From positions 1-17,151 of the forward strand of contig SLBU01000138.1 in the NCBI GenBank assembly GCA_007126175.1: DNA of 17,151 nucleotides. Direction: 5' to 3'. This document shows, in pieces, positions 7,373 through 15,125 of this stretch. The notes beneath the pieces are model-generated. The model made no database searches. It saw nothing but the letters and a program-made list of their open reading frames with translations, and was not told the origin of the DNA. Position 1 is the stretch's first letter. The number at the start of each line of letters is the position of its first letter. Made by a program: the position numbers and the translations under genes. Origin of the DNA: Kiritimatiellia bacterium. Its GTDB lineage: Bacteria; Verrucomicrobiota; Kiritimatiellia; UBA8416.

Positions 7373-10300
7373 GTCTGGCAGGATTTTGTATTGAGCGTAA
7401 GGTGCTCACGTATACCTTGACGCTAGCGTTGTTGATTGGCGGAGTTCATGCGTACCGGAATATCGGTCGTTTGGAGGATCCCGCGTTTACGATCAAGACG
7501 GCACAGATCATCACATCTTATCCTGGCGCTTCCGCTCTCGATGTAATGCATGAAATAACGGATCCGATTGAAATTGCCGTGCAGCAGCTTGGGCAAATCA
7601 AGAAGGTGACCAGTGTCTCGTCGCCGGGGCGTTCCGTAGTGTCGGTGGATATGAAAGACCAGTACGGTGCCAAGGATCTGCCACAAGTCTGGGATGAGCT
7701 GCGACGTAAGATCCGTGATATGCAAGGCCAGCTTCCGCCGGGCGCGGGAGAGCCGATGATCGTCGATGATTTTGGGGATGTTTACGGCGTTTTTTATGCT
7801 GTTTACGGTGACGGGTATAGTTACGCGGATTTACGCGAATACGCCAAAATCCTGCGTCGCGAACTCTTGCTGTGCGAGGACGTGGCCAAAATTGCCCTGA
7901 TTGGCGAGCAACCCGAAGTCATATATTTGGAGATTGGGCGGACCAAGCTGGCGAATACGGGGATCTCGATTCGTCAATTACAGCAGGTGATAGCCGGTCA
8001 GAATACAGCGGCGGATGCGGGATATATTGAGATTGGCGACAAGATGATTCGTGTGTATCCCACGGGGAAGCTTGGCTCCGTCGAGGCATTTGGCGATTTG
8101 CTACTACGCAAGCCTGGTCCCGGTCAGCCTGCTGTGCGCCTGCGAGATATTGCCGATATTCGGCGCGATTACCTTGATCCGCCCCGCGCGTTGATCCGCT
8201 ACAACGGGCATCCGAGTATTGGGTTGGGCATCTCTACCATTAGAGGGGGGAATGTTATCCGGATGGGCGAATCTGTGGATCGGCGTCTTGCAGAACTGAA
8301 GGCCGAAACGCCGATCGGGATTGAGTTCGGGGTTATCTCGCATCAGGCAGATAGTGTAAATCATGCCGTGCGCGGTTTTGTCGTTAATCTGATTCTGGCG
8401 GTCGTAATTGTGATTGCCGTGCTGTTGGTCGCGATGGGCATGCGCAGTGGGTTGTTGATTGGTGCTGTGCTGGTGGTGACGGTGATGGGTACGGTTCTGG
8501 TTATGCAGGCTTTAGGGGTGATGTTTGAGCGGGTGAGCTTGGGTGCATTTATCATTGCCCTGGGAATGCTAGTTGATAATGCGATTGTGATCACGGATGG
8601 AGTACTGGTTGCTGCGCAGAAGGGCGAAGATCGCATCAAGGCTGCCTTGGCAACGGTGAAGCAGACGCAATGGCCATTACTTGGGGCTACGATTGTCGCG
8701 ATACTCTCGTTTGCACCGATTGGAGCTTCCCAGGATTTGACCGGGGAGTATTGTCGTTCGCTGTTTATCGTGCTGTTGGTTTCACTCACGTTGAGCTGGT
8801 TGCTGGCGATTAGCGTAACGCCTTTGCTCGCATCCCATTTTTTGCGGGGACGATCCAGTGGGGTTGATGCGCACCGCGATCCTTATGACGCAACCTTTTA
8901 CCGTTGGTATCGGGCGTTTCTCATGCGCTGCTTGCGGTATCGGTGGTGGTCGGTTGGTGTATTGGTTGTCTTGCTGGCGGCGTCTATTTTGGGGTTCGGA
9001 TTCGTTAAGCAGAGTTTCTTTCCTGATGCGACGCGTCCACAGTTTATGGTGCATGTGTGGATGCCCACGGGCTCTTCGATTCATGCAACGGATGCGCGTG
9101 TTCGGATGCTCGGAGAGGCAATTCGGGATTTCGATGGTGTCACGGGCGTCACCGAAATGGTTGGTTCAGGTGGTTTGCGCTTTTTGTTGACGTATTCACC
9201 GGAACCGCCGGATTCTTCGTATGGTTTATTATTGGTGAATGTGAAAGATGATGCATGGATTGATAGGCTCGCGGAGCAAATCAATGGATTTGCGTTGGAA
9301 GCTGCACCAGATGCCATGGTGTATGCGCATCGTTTTGTCCTGGGGCCTGGGGATGCCCAGAAGATTCAGGTTCGTATTTCAGGCTCTGATCCTGTGGTAT
9401 TGCGGCGTTATGCAGACATTGCGCTGGAAGTATTACGCGAAGATCCAAATTTGGTGGAAATACAGACCGATTGGCGCGATCGTGTGGATGTGTTACGCCC
9501 GGTTGTGTCGGAAGCGCGTGCACGCTCCATCGGTGTTACACGAATGGATATTGCCGCCGGATTGCGGTCTGTAACAACCGGTGTGCCGATTGGTGCGTTC
9601 AAGGAGGGAGATGATATTCTGCCCGTTATCTTCCGTGCACCGCCGGCGGAACGTACTGACCCTGACAGTTTGTATAGTGCCTGGTTTTGGAGTATTGTCT
9701 TGCATCAGCCCGTTCCCTTGGCGCAAGTGCTTGATCGTTTTGAAAATGCGTCTGAGGAGGCGAACATACGCCGCCGCAATCGTTTGCCAACCATCACCGT
9801 GAAGTGCAATACGACGGATGAAACCGCAGCCGCAGCTTTTCAACGGATTCGTCCTTTGTTGCGTACCGCGTTAGCGGGGATGCCGGATGGGTACCGAATG
9901 GATTGGGGCGGGGAGTATGAGAGTTCGCGCGATGCACAGGCAGCGTTGATGGCGAAGATGCCACCGATTCTTGCTGCTATGGTGCTAATTGTGATTGCGC
10001 TGTTTAATGCAATTCGCAAGCCACTGGTGATATTTTTGACTGTACCGCTCACGGTGGTTGGCGTCACCGTAGGCTTGCTGGTATTCAGACAACCGTTCGG
10101 GTTTATGGCGTTACTCGGTTTTTTGAGCCTGGCCGGGATGCAAATCAAGAATGCGATTGTGTTGATTGATGAAATCGATGCGCAACAGGCTGCTGGCCTT
10201 GCGCCCTTCCAGGCCTTGATACAGGCTGGCACGACGCGTCTGCGGCCGGTTGCCTTGGCGGCACTGACGACTGTGCTGGGAATGATCCCGCTACTACTGG

Positions 10301-10416
10301 ATCCCTTTTATATTTCGATGGCAATCACGATCATGATCGGTTTGACCTTTGCCACCGTGTTAACGATGATCGTGATACCCCTCAACTATGCGATATTATA
10401 CCGCATCCGTGCGTAA
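7369..10416 (+). CDS. RND efflux pump, inner-membrane permease (AcrB superfamily)
   Basis: A 1015-residue proton-driven efflux pump, close to the AcrB family length of about 1050. It has TM1 near residues 13-29, a periplasmic loop to about 335, a block of membrane segments (about 336-500 plus one near 525-545), a second periplasmic loop (about 546-862) and a final membrane block. TM4 reads GMLVDNAIVITD: Asp403 matches the first proton-relay aspartate of AcrB (D407), but the second position (D408) is Asn404. TM10 keeps the relay lysine in MQIKNAIVLIDE (Lys927). TTRLRPVALAALTTVLGMIP is the usual family motif after TM10. The gene overlaps the adaptor stop by 4 bp; AGGAG lies about 11 bases upstream of the ATG. 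The substrate cannot be deduced, and no drug-specific regulator is adjacent. Confidence 0.95.
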   Translation: MSLAGFCIERKVLTYTLTLALLIGGVHAYRNIGRLEDPAFTIKTAQIITSYPGASALDVMHEITDPIEIAVQQLGQIKKVTSVSSPGRSVVSVDMKDQYGAKDLPQVWDELRRKIRDMQGQLPPGAGEPMIVDDFGDVYGVFYAVYGDGYSYADLREYAKILRRELLLCEDVAKIALIGEQPEVIYLEIGRTKLANTGISIRQLQQVIAGQNTAADAGYIEIGDKMIRVYPTGKLGSVEAFGDLLLRKPGPGQPAVRLRDIADIRRDYLDPPRALIRYNGHPSIGLGISTIRGGNVIRMGESVDRRLAELKAETPIGIEFGVISHQADSVNHAVRGFVVNLILAVVIVIAVLLVAMGMRSGLLIGAVLVVTVMGTVLVMQALGVMFERVSLGAFIIALGMLVDNAIVITDGVLVAAQKGEDRIKAALATVKQTQWPLLGATIVAILSFAPIGASQDLTGEYCRSLFIVLLVSLTLSWLLAISVTPLLASHFLRGRSSGVDAHRDPYDATFYRWYRAFLMRCLRYRWWSVGVLVVLLAASILGFGFVKQSFFPDATRPQFMVHVWMPTGSSIHATDARVRMLGEAIRDFDGVTGVTEMVGSGGLRFLLTYSPEPPDSSYGLLLVNVKDDAWIDRLAEQINGFALEAAPDAMVYAHRFVLGPGDAQKIQVRISGSDPVVLRRYADIALEVLREDPNLVEIQTDWRDRVDVLRPVVSEARARSIGVTRMDIAAGLRSVTTGVPIGAFKEGDDILPVIFRAPPAERTDPDSLYSAWFWSIVLHQPVPLAQVLDRFENASEEANIRRRNRLPTITVKCNTTDETAAAAFQRIRPLLRTALAGMPDGYRMDWGGEYESSRDAQAALMAKMPPILAAMVLIVIALFNAIRKPLVIFLTVPLTVVGVTVGLLVFRQPFGFMALLGFLSLAGMQIKNAIVLIDEIDAQQAAGLAPFQALIQAGTTRLRPVALAALTTVLGMIPLLLDPFYISMAITIMIGLTFATVLTMIVIPLNYAILYRIRA

Positions 10417-10461
10417 TGCCGGCATATGGTAAGACGATTATGTACGCTCAGGCGGATGCGG
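10401..10461. repeat. Inverted repeat spanning the ends of two convergent genes
   Basis: CCGCATCCG (10401-10409) and CGGATGCGG (10453-10461) are perfect 9-bp complementary arms with a 43-bp spacer. They lie in the last codons of the pump gene and of the LDH2-family gene. The spacer holds another palindrome, ATGCCGGCAT (10416-10425). A bidirectional stem that slows both transcripts is possible, but no T-tract follows either arm, so it is not a classical intrinsic terminator. Confidence 0.35.
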
Positions 10462-11581
10462 CAACCTGTTCAAAGGGGAAGGTATAGTTGTCGAGGCCGA
10501 GTTCGTTGCGCATCTGGATCATCTGTTTTTGGAGAACAGTGCCGACAGGGACGCCTTTGTCTTTGCGTTCGAGCCAGGCGAGGTGTTCTTTTTCGCCGCA
10601 GGTGTAGATGCGTTCGGCCCCTTCGGCTTTCTGCGAGTTGCGTAGTTCGCGCAGGATATCTCCAGTGGTCTTTTTGAAGGCCTCAAGATCGGTAAAGGCT
10701 TCAATGTTGATGGCCATGAAGAAGTGTCCGAGGCAATAGGGGGTTTTGTTGCCGGCATCATCAATGCCGTTTAGGGCTTTGAGGAAGGCGCCCTGCTGCA
10801 GGGCGGCGCTGAGGATTTCGACGACGGTGGCGTAGCCGTAGCCTTTGTAGCCGCCGTTTTCCTCGCCGAGTCCGCCGATAGGGCAGAGGGCGGCTTCGCC
10901 GGCAACGAGGGCATCGAGGACGGCATGGGGGTCGGTCATGGGGCGACCTTGGCGATCAATGACCCAGCCAGGGGGGAGTTGTTTGCCGTCGCGTGCGTAG
11001 GCTTCGATTTTGCCGCGCTGGGAGATGCTTGTCGCGTAATCATTGGTAAAGACAAAGGGCTCATCAGTAGGCATGGCGAATACGAGCGGGTTGGTGCCGA
11101 GCATGTTTTCCACGCCCCATGTTGGGGCGATGGAGGGGCGTGCGTTGGTGGCGGTCATGCCGATCATGCCGGCATCGCATGCCATCATGGGATAATAGGC
11201 GGCCATGCCATAGTGGGTGGAATTGCGGGCAACAACCACGCCGACGCCGAACTGTTTGGCCTTTTCGATGGCCATCGTCATGCATTCGTGACCAATGACC
11301 ATGCCCATGCCGTGGCCGCCATCGACGACGGCGGTGGCACCGATATTCCGCAGGACGGACAGATCGGTGACCGGCTTCTGGATTTTGTCCGTCACGATCC
11401 GATCATAGTAAATGGGTTTGAGGCGTCCCACACCGTGGGAATCCACGCCGCGTTTATCGGCGGCAATGAGTACATCGGCACAGGTGGCGGCATCTGCTTC
11501 CGGTACGCCGATGCCCTTGAAGACATCGATCATGTATTGCTGCATGGTGGCAAAATCAATCCAACAGGTTTCCTTGCTCAT
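10448..11581 (-). CDS. LDH2-family NAD(P)-dependent 2-hydroxyacid oxidoreductase (malate/L-lactate dehydrogenase type)
   Basis: A 377-residue member of the YlbC/MdH/DlgD family, which interconverts 2-hydroxy and 2-keto acids with NAD(P)H. Known members act on malate, ureidoglycolate, sulfolactate or 2,3-diketogulonate. The N-terminal helix bundle contains DSHGVGRL with catalytic-type His49. NSTHYGMAAYY (120-130), TNARPSIAPTWG, the LGTNPLVFAMP strand and DYATS (181-185) are family signatures, and length is typical. It is the last gene of the minus-strand operon, starting 17 bp after larB with GGGAG seven bases before its ATG. Its neighbours (LarA-like epimerase, gnd, sugar kinase) suggest a sugar-acid or other hydroxy-acid substrate. 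Lactate or malate oxidation cannot be excluded. Confidence 0.9.
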   Translation of the reverse strand: MSKETCWIDFATMQQYMIDVFKGIGVPEADAATCADVLIAADKRGVDSHGVGRLKPIYYDRIVTDKIQKPVTDLSVLRNIGATAVVDGGHGMGMVIGHECMTMAIEKAKQFGVGVVVARNSTHYGMAAYYPMMACDAGMIGMTATNARPSIAPTWGVENMLGTNPLVFAMPTDEPFVFTNDYATSISQRGKIEAYARDGKQLPPGWVIDRQGRPMTDPHAVLDALVAGEAALCPIGGLGEENGGYKGYGYATVVEILSAALQQGAFLKALNGIDDAGNKTPYCLGHFFMAINIEAFTDLEAFKKTTGDILRELRNSQKAEGAERIYTCGEKEHLAWLERKDKGVPVGTVLQKQMIQMRNELGLDNYTFPFEQVAASA

Positions 11582-11598
11582 GGTGATCTCCCTCGTTA

Positions 11599-12264
11599 TT
11601 AGCGCATGGCGTTGATCATGCCGGCGAGCCGTCCGGCACCGAATCCGTTATCGATATTCACAACGGCAATGCCTGCCGCGCAACTGTTGAGCATGCCGAG
11701 CAGTGCGGCGAGGCCCTTGAAGCTGGCGCCGTAGCCAACGCTGGTCGGGAGGGCAATGACGGGTTTGTTGACGAGGCCGCCGACGACGCTGGGAAGAGCG
11801 CCTTCCATGCCGGCCGCGACGATGATCACGTTGGCTTGCCGGATGATATCGATCTGGGCAAACAAGCGGTGGATCCCGGCGACGCCCACATCAAACACGC
11901 GTTCCACGCGGTTACCCATCAGCTCGGCCGTCAGGGCGGCTTCCTCGGCAACGGGGATATCGGTGGTTCCTGCGGTCATTACCAGGATGAACCGGTCGGG
12001 ATCCGGCACGGCGGTATTTTTTCGGACGATAATGAGTCGGGCATCCTGGTGGTAGACGGCCTCGGGAACCTTTTCCTTGACGGCGGTATAGGCCGCCTCA
12101 TCTGCACGTGTTGCCAGGACGGAGTAGGGCCCCTCGTTGAGCTTCTCGACAATTGATGCGACTTGTGCCGGCGTCTTGCCTTCGCAGAACACGGCCTCGG
12201 GCGCGCCGCAGCGCTGCGGTCGGTCCGTGTCCACCTTGGCAAATCCCATGTCGTCAAACTGCAT
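11599..12264 (-). CDS. larB: LarB, pyridinium-3,5-biscarboxylic acid mononucleotide synthase (NPN cofactor biosynthesis)
   Basis: A 221-residue LarB. In the known pathway LarB carboxylates the pyridinium ring of nicotinic acid adenine dinucleotide and cleaves its phosphoanhydride, the first step towards the nickel-pincer nucleotide. The C-terminal half is PurE-like: ILVMTAGTTDIPVAEEA (93-109), VFDVGVAGIHRL (123-134), VAAGMEGALPSVVGGLV (149-165), ALPTSVGYGASFKG (171-184). NSCAAGIAVVNIDNGFGA follows, and Cys195 lies as far from the C terminus as the active-site Cys221 of the 246-residue Lactobacillus enzyme. PEAVFCEGKTPAQV near residue 22 is also typical. Its ATG is only 2 bp after the larA stop, so coupled translation is likely. 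Its presence shows that the adjacent LarA is a genuine NPN enzyme. Confidence 0.95.
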   Translation of the reverse strand: MQFDDMGFAKVDTDRPQRCGAPEAVFCEGKTPAQVASIVEKLNEGPYSVLATRADEAAYTAVKEKVPEAVYHQDARLIIVRKNTAVPDPDRFILVMTAGTTDIPVAEEAALTAELMGNRVERVFDVGVAGIHRLFAQIDIIRQANVIIVAAGMEGALPSVVGGLVNKPVIALPTSVGYGASFKGLAALLGMLNSCAAGIAVVNIDNGFGAGRLAGMINAMR

Positions 12265-12266
12265 GG

Positions 12267-13556
12267 TTACTCAGAGAATTTGTCGCGGCTGGCCCAGAGT
12301 CCGGCAGAAGGTGTGCTGATGAAGAATACCTCTTCGCCATCCGGCATGGTGTTGAATCCTTCCTTCATGGTTTCGGGGTTGTAGCGCGCCAGGGTTTCCT
12401 GCAGATCGGCGTATTGGAAGTTGACTTGCTCGACCTCGGCCTTGGTGAGGCCACCGGGCGCATACCGGATGGTAAAGCGTCCTTCGGATGAGCCGTGCAT
12501 CAGGTGGGCGGCGCCGTGCGCTAATTCCTGTAGATCGGCATTGTCGCGGTACAGCTCGAGGACTTTAGGCGAACCGCAATAGCCGTATTTTCGGATGAGG
12601 ACGTCCACGTCTTTCTGTTCGCCGAAGCGTTCGACACCAGGTGCGATAATCAGCAGTTCGCCGCCGTCGGCCATTGCCATACGGGTGCGGTAGACCGCTT
12701 TGTTGGCCACCCAGGTGGCGCGGAATTCATCGGCCTGCATCACGGCCACGATTTTCTTGATGGGTTTGTCGAAGATGGTGATGTTCTGCGAGCGGCTGCG
12801 TTTGGCTGCCATCAGGTAGGTTTCCAGATCGTCGCCGACATATACCCCGCTGTGTACCAGTTTATTTTCGGCATCGCGCTGCATGGTTACCTGCAAATAG
12901 ACATGGGGTAGATTTCCTAAAAATTCCTTTTCGGCCCAATTGTAGCAGGCGCGCAGCGGGGTAATGAGATTGCCGAGATTGTTCTCGATCCCGTAGCAGC
13001 CTGCGGCAATGTGCGAAGCGCAGATGGTATCTTTGCCACCCAAGCCGATGAAGTAGTTCTTGTTATGGTTGGCGAAGCCGAGGACTTCGTGGGGCACTAC
13101 ATGGCCGATGTTGATGATCAGATCCCATGGTTCGGTTACGGTCATGGTGTTGAGATCGACGGGGATCTCCCAGTCCGCAGCGCCGTTGGTACTTTCCTTG
13201 ACCATGGAGGCGGGAATCACGCCCAGTCGGGTACAGCCATCACGCCAGTCGTGGGCATGGATGCGCTCTTCGGGAATGCTGCCAAACATCCATTTGTTGT
13301 CGGCCTCGGTGTGCGGCACATGCTGGCCGAGTGTCGGGATGACGTGTACATCGCAATCCGGTCCGAGCATTTTGTATAGGGTTTCCGTCATCCAACCGGC
13401 ACCGCTATGTGCCCTGGTGATATCCGGGGGTAGCAAAAGTACGCGTTTGAGGAGGTCGCACTTCAGGCGTTCTCGAGCCTCATCGAGGAGGCGTTGGCAC
13501 ATCTGTTCGATTTCGCTGCGGCTGATCGCATCTTTCTGTTCGTAGAACCAAGGCAT
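12267..13556 (-). CDS. larA: LarA-family nickel-pincer (NPN)-dependent racemase/epimerase; substrate probably a hydroxy or sugar acid
   Basis: A 429-residue LarA homologue. LarA enzymes use a nickel pincer nucleotide bound to a lysine to abstract and return a hydride at C2 of 2-hydroxyacids, inverting the stereocentre. LLPPDITRAHSG (41-52) is the phosphate-binding style N-terminal motif. GQHVPHTE provides His79 where Lactobacillus LarA has His108. His156 in GHVVPHEVLGF, Lys166 and His182 reproduce exactly the spacing (+10, +26) of His174, Lys184 and His200, so the catalytic base, cofactor-anchoring lysine and Ni ligand appear intact. The usual GG-x-K around the lysine is replaced by NHNK, which marks a divergent subfamily. 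AAGG-type ribosome site AGGAG lies five bases before the ATG. It sits 25 bp after gnd and 2 bp before larB. The symbol denotes the family; lactate specificity is not implied. Confidence 0.88.
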   Translation of the reverse strand: MPWFYEQKDAISRSEIEQMCQRLLDEARERLKCDLLKRVLLLPPDITRAHSGAGWMTETLYKMLGPDCDVHVIPTLGQHVPHTEADNKWMFGSIPEERIHAHDWRDGCTRLGVIPASMVKESTNGAADWEIPVDLNTMTVTEPWDLIINIGHVVPHEVLGFANHNKNYFIGLGGKDTICASHIAAGCYGIENNLGNLITPLRACYNWAEKEFLGNLPHVYLQVTMQRDAENKLVHSGVYVGDDLETYLMAAKRSRSQNITIFDKPIKKIVAVMQADEFRATWVANKAVYRTRMAMADGGELLIIAPGVERFGEQKDVDVLIRKYGYCGSPKVLELYRDNADLQELAHGAAHLMHGSSEGRFTIRYAPGGLTKAEVEQVNFQYADLQETLARYNPETMKEGFNTMPDGEEVFFISTPSAGLWASRDKFSE

Positions 13557-13581
13557 TGGTGCTCCTTATTTTTCGTATAAA

Positions 13582-15030
13582 TTAGACACTATAGGTAGAA
13601 GCCGAGGTGTTTCCGCCGCGACCGGTCCAATTGGTATGGAAGAATTCACCGCGGGGGCTATCCACTCGTTCGTAGGTGTGCGCACCAAAGTAGTCGCGTT
13701 GTGCCTGGAGCAAGTTGGCTGGTAGGCGCGCGGCGCGGTAGCCGTCGTAGTAGGCAAGGGCGGCTCCGATGGCGGGCATCGGTATGCCCAGTTCAACGGC
13801 TTGGATGAGCACCCGCCGCCAGGCTGCCTGGGCACCCTCGACGGCATTCTTGAAGAACGGGTCGAGCAGCAGGTTAACCAGATCCGGATTCGTATCGAAT
13901 GCTTCTTTGATTTTTCCGAGGAAGACCGAACGGATGATGCAGCCGCCGCGCCACATGAGTGCGATCCCGCCATTGTTGAGTTTCCAGTTGTATTCCTTGG
14001 CGGCTTCGCGCATGAGCTGATATCCCTGTGCGTAGGAGACGATTTTGGAGGCATAGAGGGCCTGCCGGAGGTCGTCAATCAGAGCCTGCTTGTCGCCTGT
14101 GAAGCTGCTGGGCGGGCCCGAGAGAATTTCGGAGGCGGCCACCCGTTCCTCTTTCAGTGCGGAGAGGCAGCGGGCAAAGACGGCTTCGCCGATGAGCGTT
14201 AGCGGTTGACCAAGGTCGAGGGCGGCCACTGCGGTCCATTTGCCGGTGCCCTTCTGGCCTGCCGTATCGAGAATAGCATCGATGACGGCCTCACCCGCTT
14301 CTGTCTTGTATCCAAGGATATCCCGTGTGATTTCAATGAGATAGGAGTCGAGTTCGCTCTGGTTCCATTCGGTGAAGACCTGGTGCATTTCCTCGTTTGA
14401 GAGGCCGAGGCCTTCTTTCATCATCTGGTAGGTTTCGCAGATCATCTGCATATCACCATATTCGATGCCGTTGTGCACCATTTTGACAAAATGGCCTGCC
14501 CCATCCTCGCCGACCCATTCGCAGCAAGGTTCACCACTATCGGTTTTTGCGGATATTTTCTGGAAGATGGGTTTGACGGCGGGCCAGGCATCGGGGGATC
14601 CGCCGGGCATGATGGAGGGGCCGCGTAATGCCCCTTCTTCGCCTCCGGAAACGCCGGTTCCAATAAAGAGCATGCCTTTGCTTTCAACATATTTCGTGCG
14701 GCGGATGGTATCGGGGAAATGGGAGTTGCCGCCATCGATAATGATGTCGCCCGGTTCCAGATGCGGGAGCACCTGTTCAATGAAATCGTCAACGGGCTGC
14801 CCGGCTTTGACCAGCATCATCACCTTGCGCGGGCGTTCGAGATTGGCGCATAGTTCCTCGATGCTGTGGGCTGCAATGAAATTCTTGCCGGCACCGCGCC
14901 CATTGATAAAAGCGTCGACCTTTTCGACGGTGCGATTGAATACCGCCACCGTGAATCCTTTGCTCTCCATGTTGAGTACGAGATTCTCGCCCATCACGGC
15001 TAAACCGATCAAACCAATATCTGCTTTCAT
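13582..15030 (-). CDS. gnd: 6-phosphogluconate dehydrogenase, decarboxylating (NADP type)
   Basis: A 482-residue cytoplasmic enzyme oxidising 6-phosphogluconate to ribulose 5-phosphate and CO2. The Rossmann motif GLAVMGENL (9-17) is followed by VFNRT; Asn32-Arg33-Thr34 match the residues that hold the NADP 2'-phosphate in the animal enzyme. IIIDGGNSHFPDTIRR (96-111), GTGVSGGEEGALRGPSIMPGG (124-144) and the catalytic segment KMVHNGIEYGD with Lys183, Asn187 and Glu190 are all conserved, at the same residue numbers as in the sheep enzyme. The C-terminal FHTNWTGRGG is present. Length is that of the long (about 470-480 residue) form. GGAA lies about 8 bases before the ATG. It is second in the operon, 70 bp after the kinase gene, and gives the strongest clue that the operon handles gluconate-type acids. 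Confidence 0.97.
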   Translation of the reverse strand: MKADIGLIGLAVMGENLVLNMESKGFTVAVFNRTVEKVDAFINGRGAGKNFIAAHSIEELCANLERPRKVMMLVKAGQPVDDFIEQVLPHLEPGDIIIDGGNSHFPDTIRRTKYVESKGMLFIGTGVSGGEEGALRGPSIMPGGSPDAWPAVKPIFQKISAKTDSGEPCCEWVGEDGAGHFVKMVHNGIEYGDMQMICETYQMMKEGLGLSNEEMHQVFTEWNQSELDSYLIEITRDILGYKTEAGEAVIDAILDTAGQKGTGKWTAVAALDLGQPLTLIGEAVFARCLSALKEERVAASEILSGPPSSFTGDKQALIDDLRQALYASKIVSYAQGYQLMREAAKEYNWKLNNGGIALMWRGGCIIRSVFLGKIKEAFDTNPDLVNLLLDPFFKNAVEGAQAAWRRVLIQAVELGIPMPAIGAALAYYDGYRAARLPANLLQAQRDYFGAHTYERVDSPRGEFFHTNWTGRGGNTSASTYSV

Positions 15031-15075
15031 GCTTCTGCTTCCTTTTTTCTATATTCTGGACGACCGATGTCATCC

Positions 15076-15125
15076 TTAGCGTTATATTCTGGCATTGCCG
15101 TTAGCGTTTTACGCGGGCATTGCCT
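15076..15125. repeat. 25-bp imperfect tandem repeat covering the kinase stop codon
   Basis: Two units with a period of 25 bp, 15076-15100 and 15101-15125, agree at about 20 of 25 positions. Both start with TTAGCGTT and both end with GGCATTGCC plus one base. The second unit is the last codons and stop of the kinase gene on the minus strand, and the first repeats them just past the stop. A weaker partial match (TATATTCTGG at 15050-15059 and 15083-15092) may be an older copy. Confidence 0.7.

Noticed and set aside
10925..11602. 225-codon plus-strand frame opposite the LDH2-family gene
   Set aside because: Antisense to a well-conserved enzyme; Gly/His/Ala-rich composition comes from GC-rich codons read in reverse.
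15050..15092. Direct repeat TATATTCTGG read as a pair of -10 boxes
   Set aside because: On the minus strand it gives AATATA-type sequences without a -35 partner; better explained as part of the local tandem repeat.
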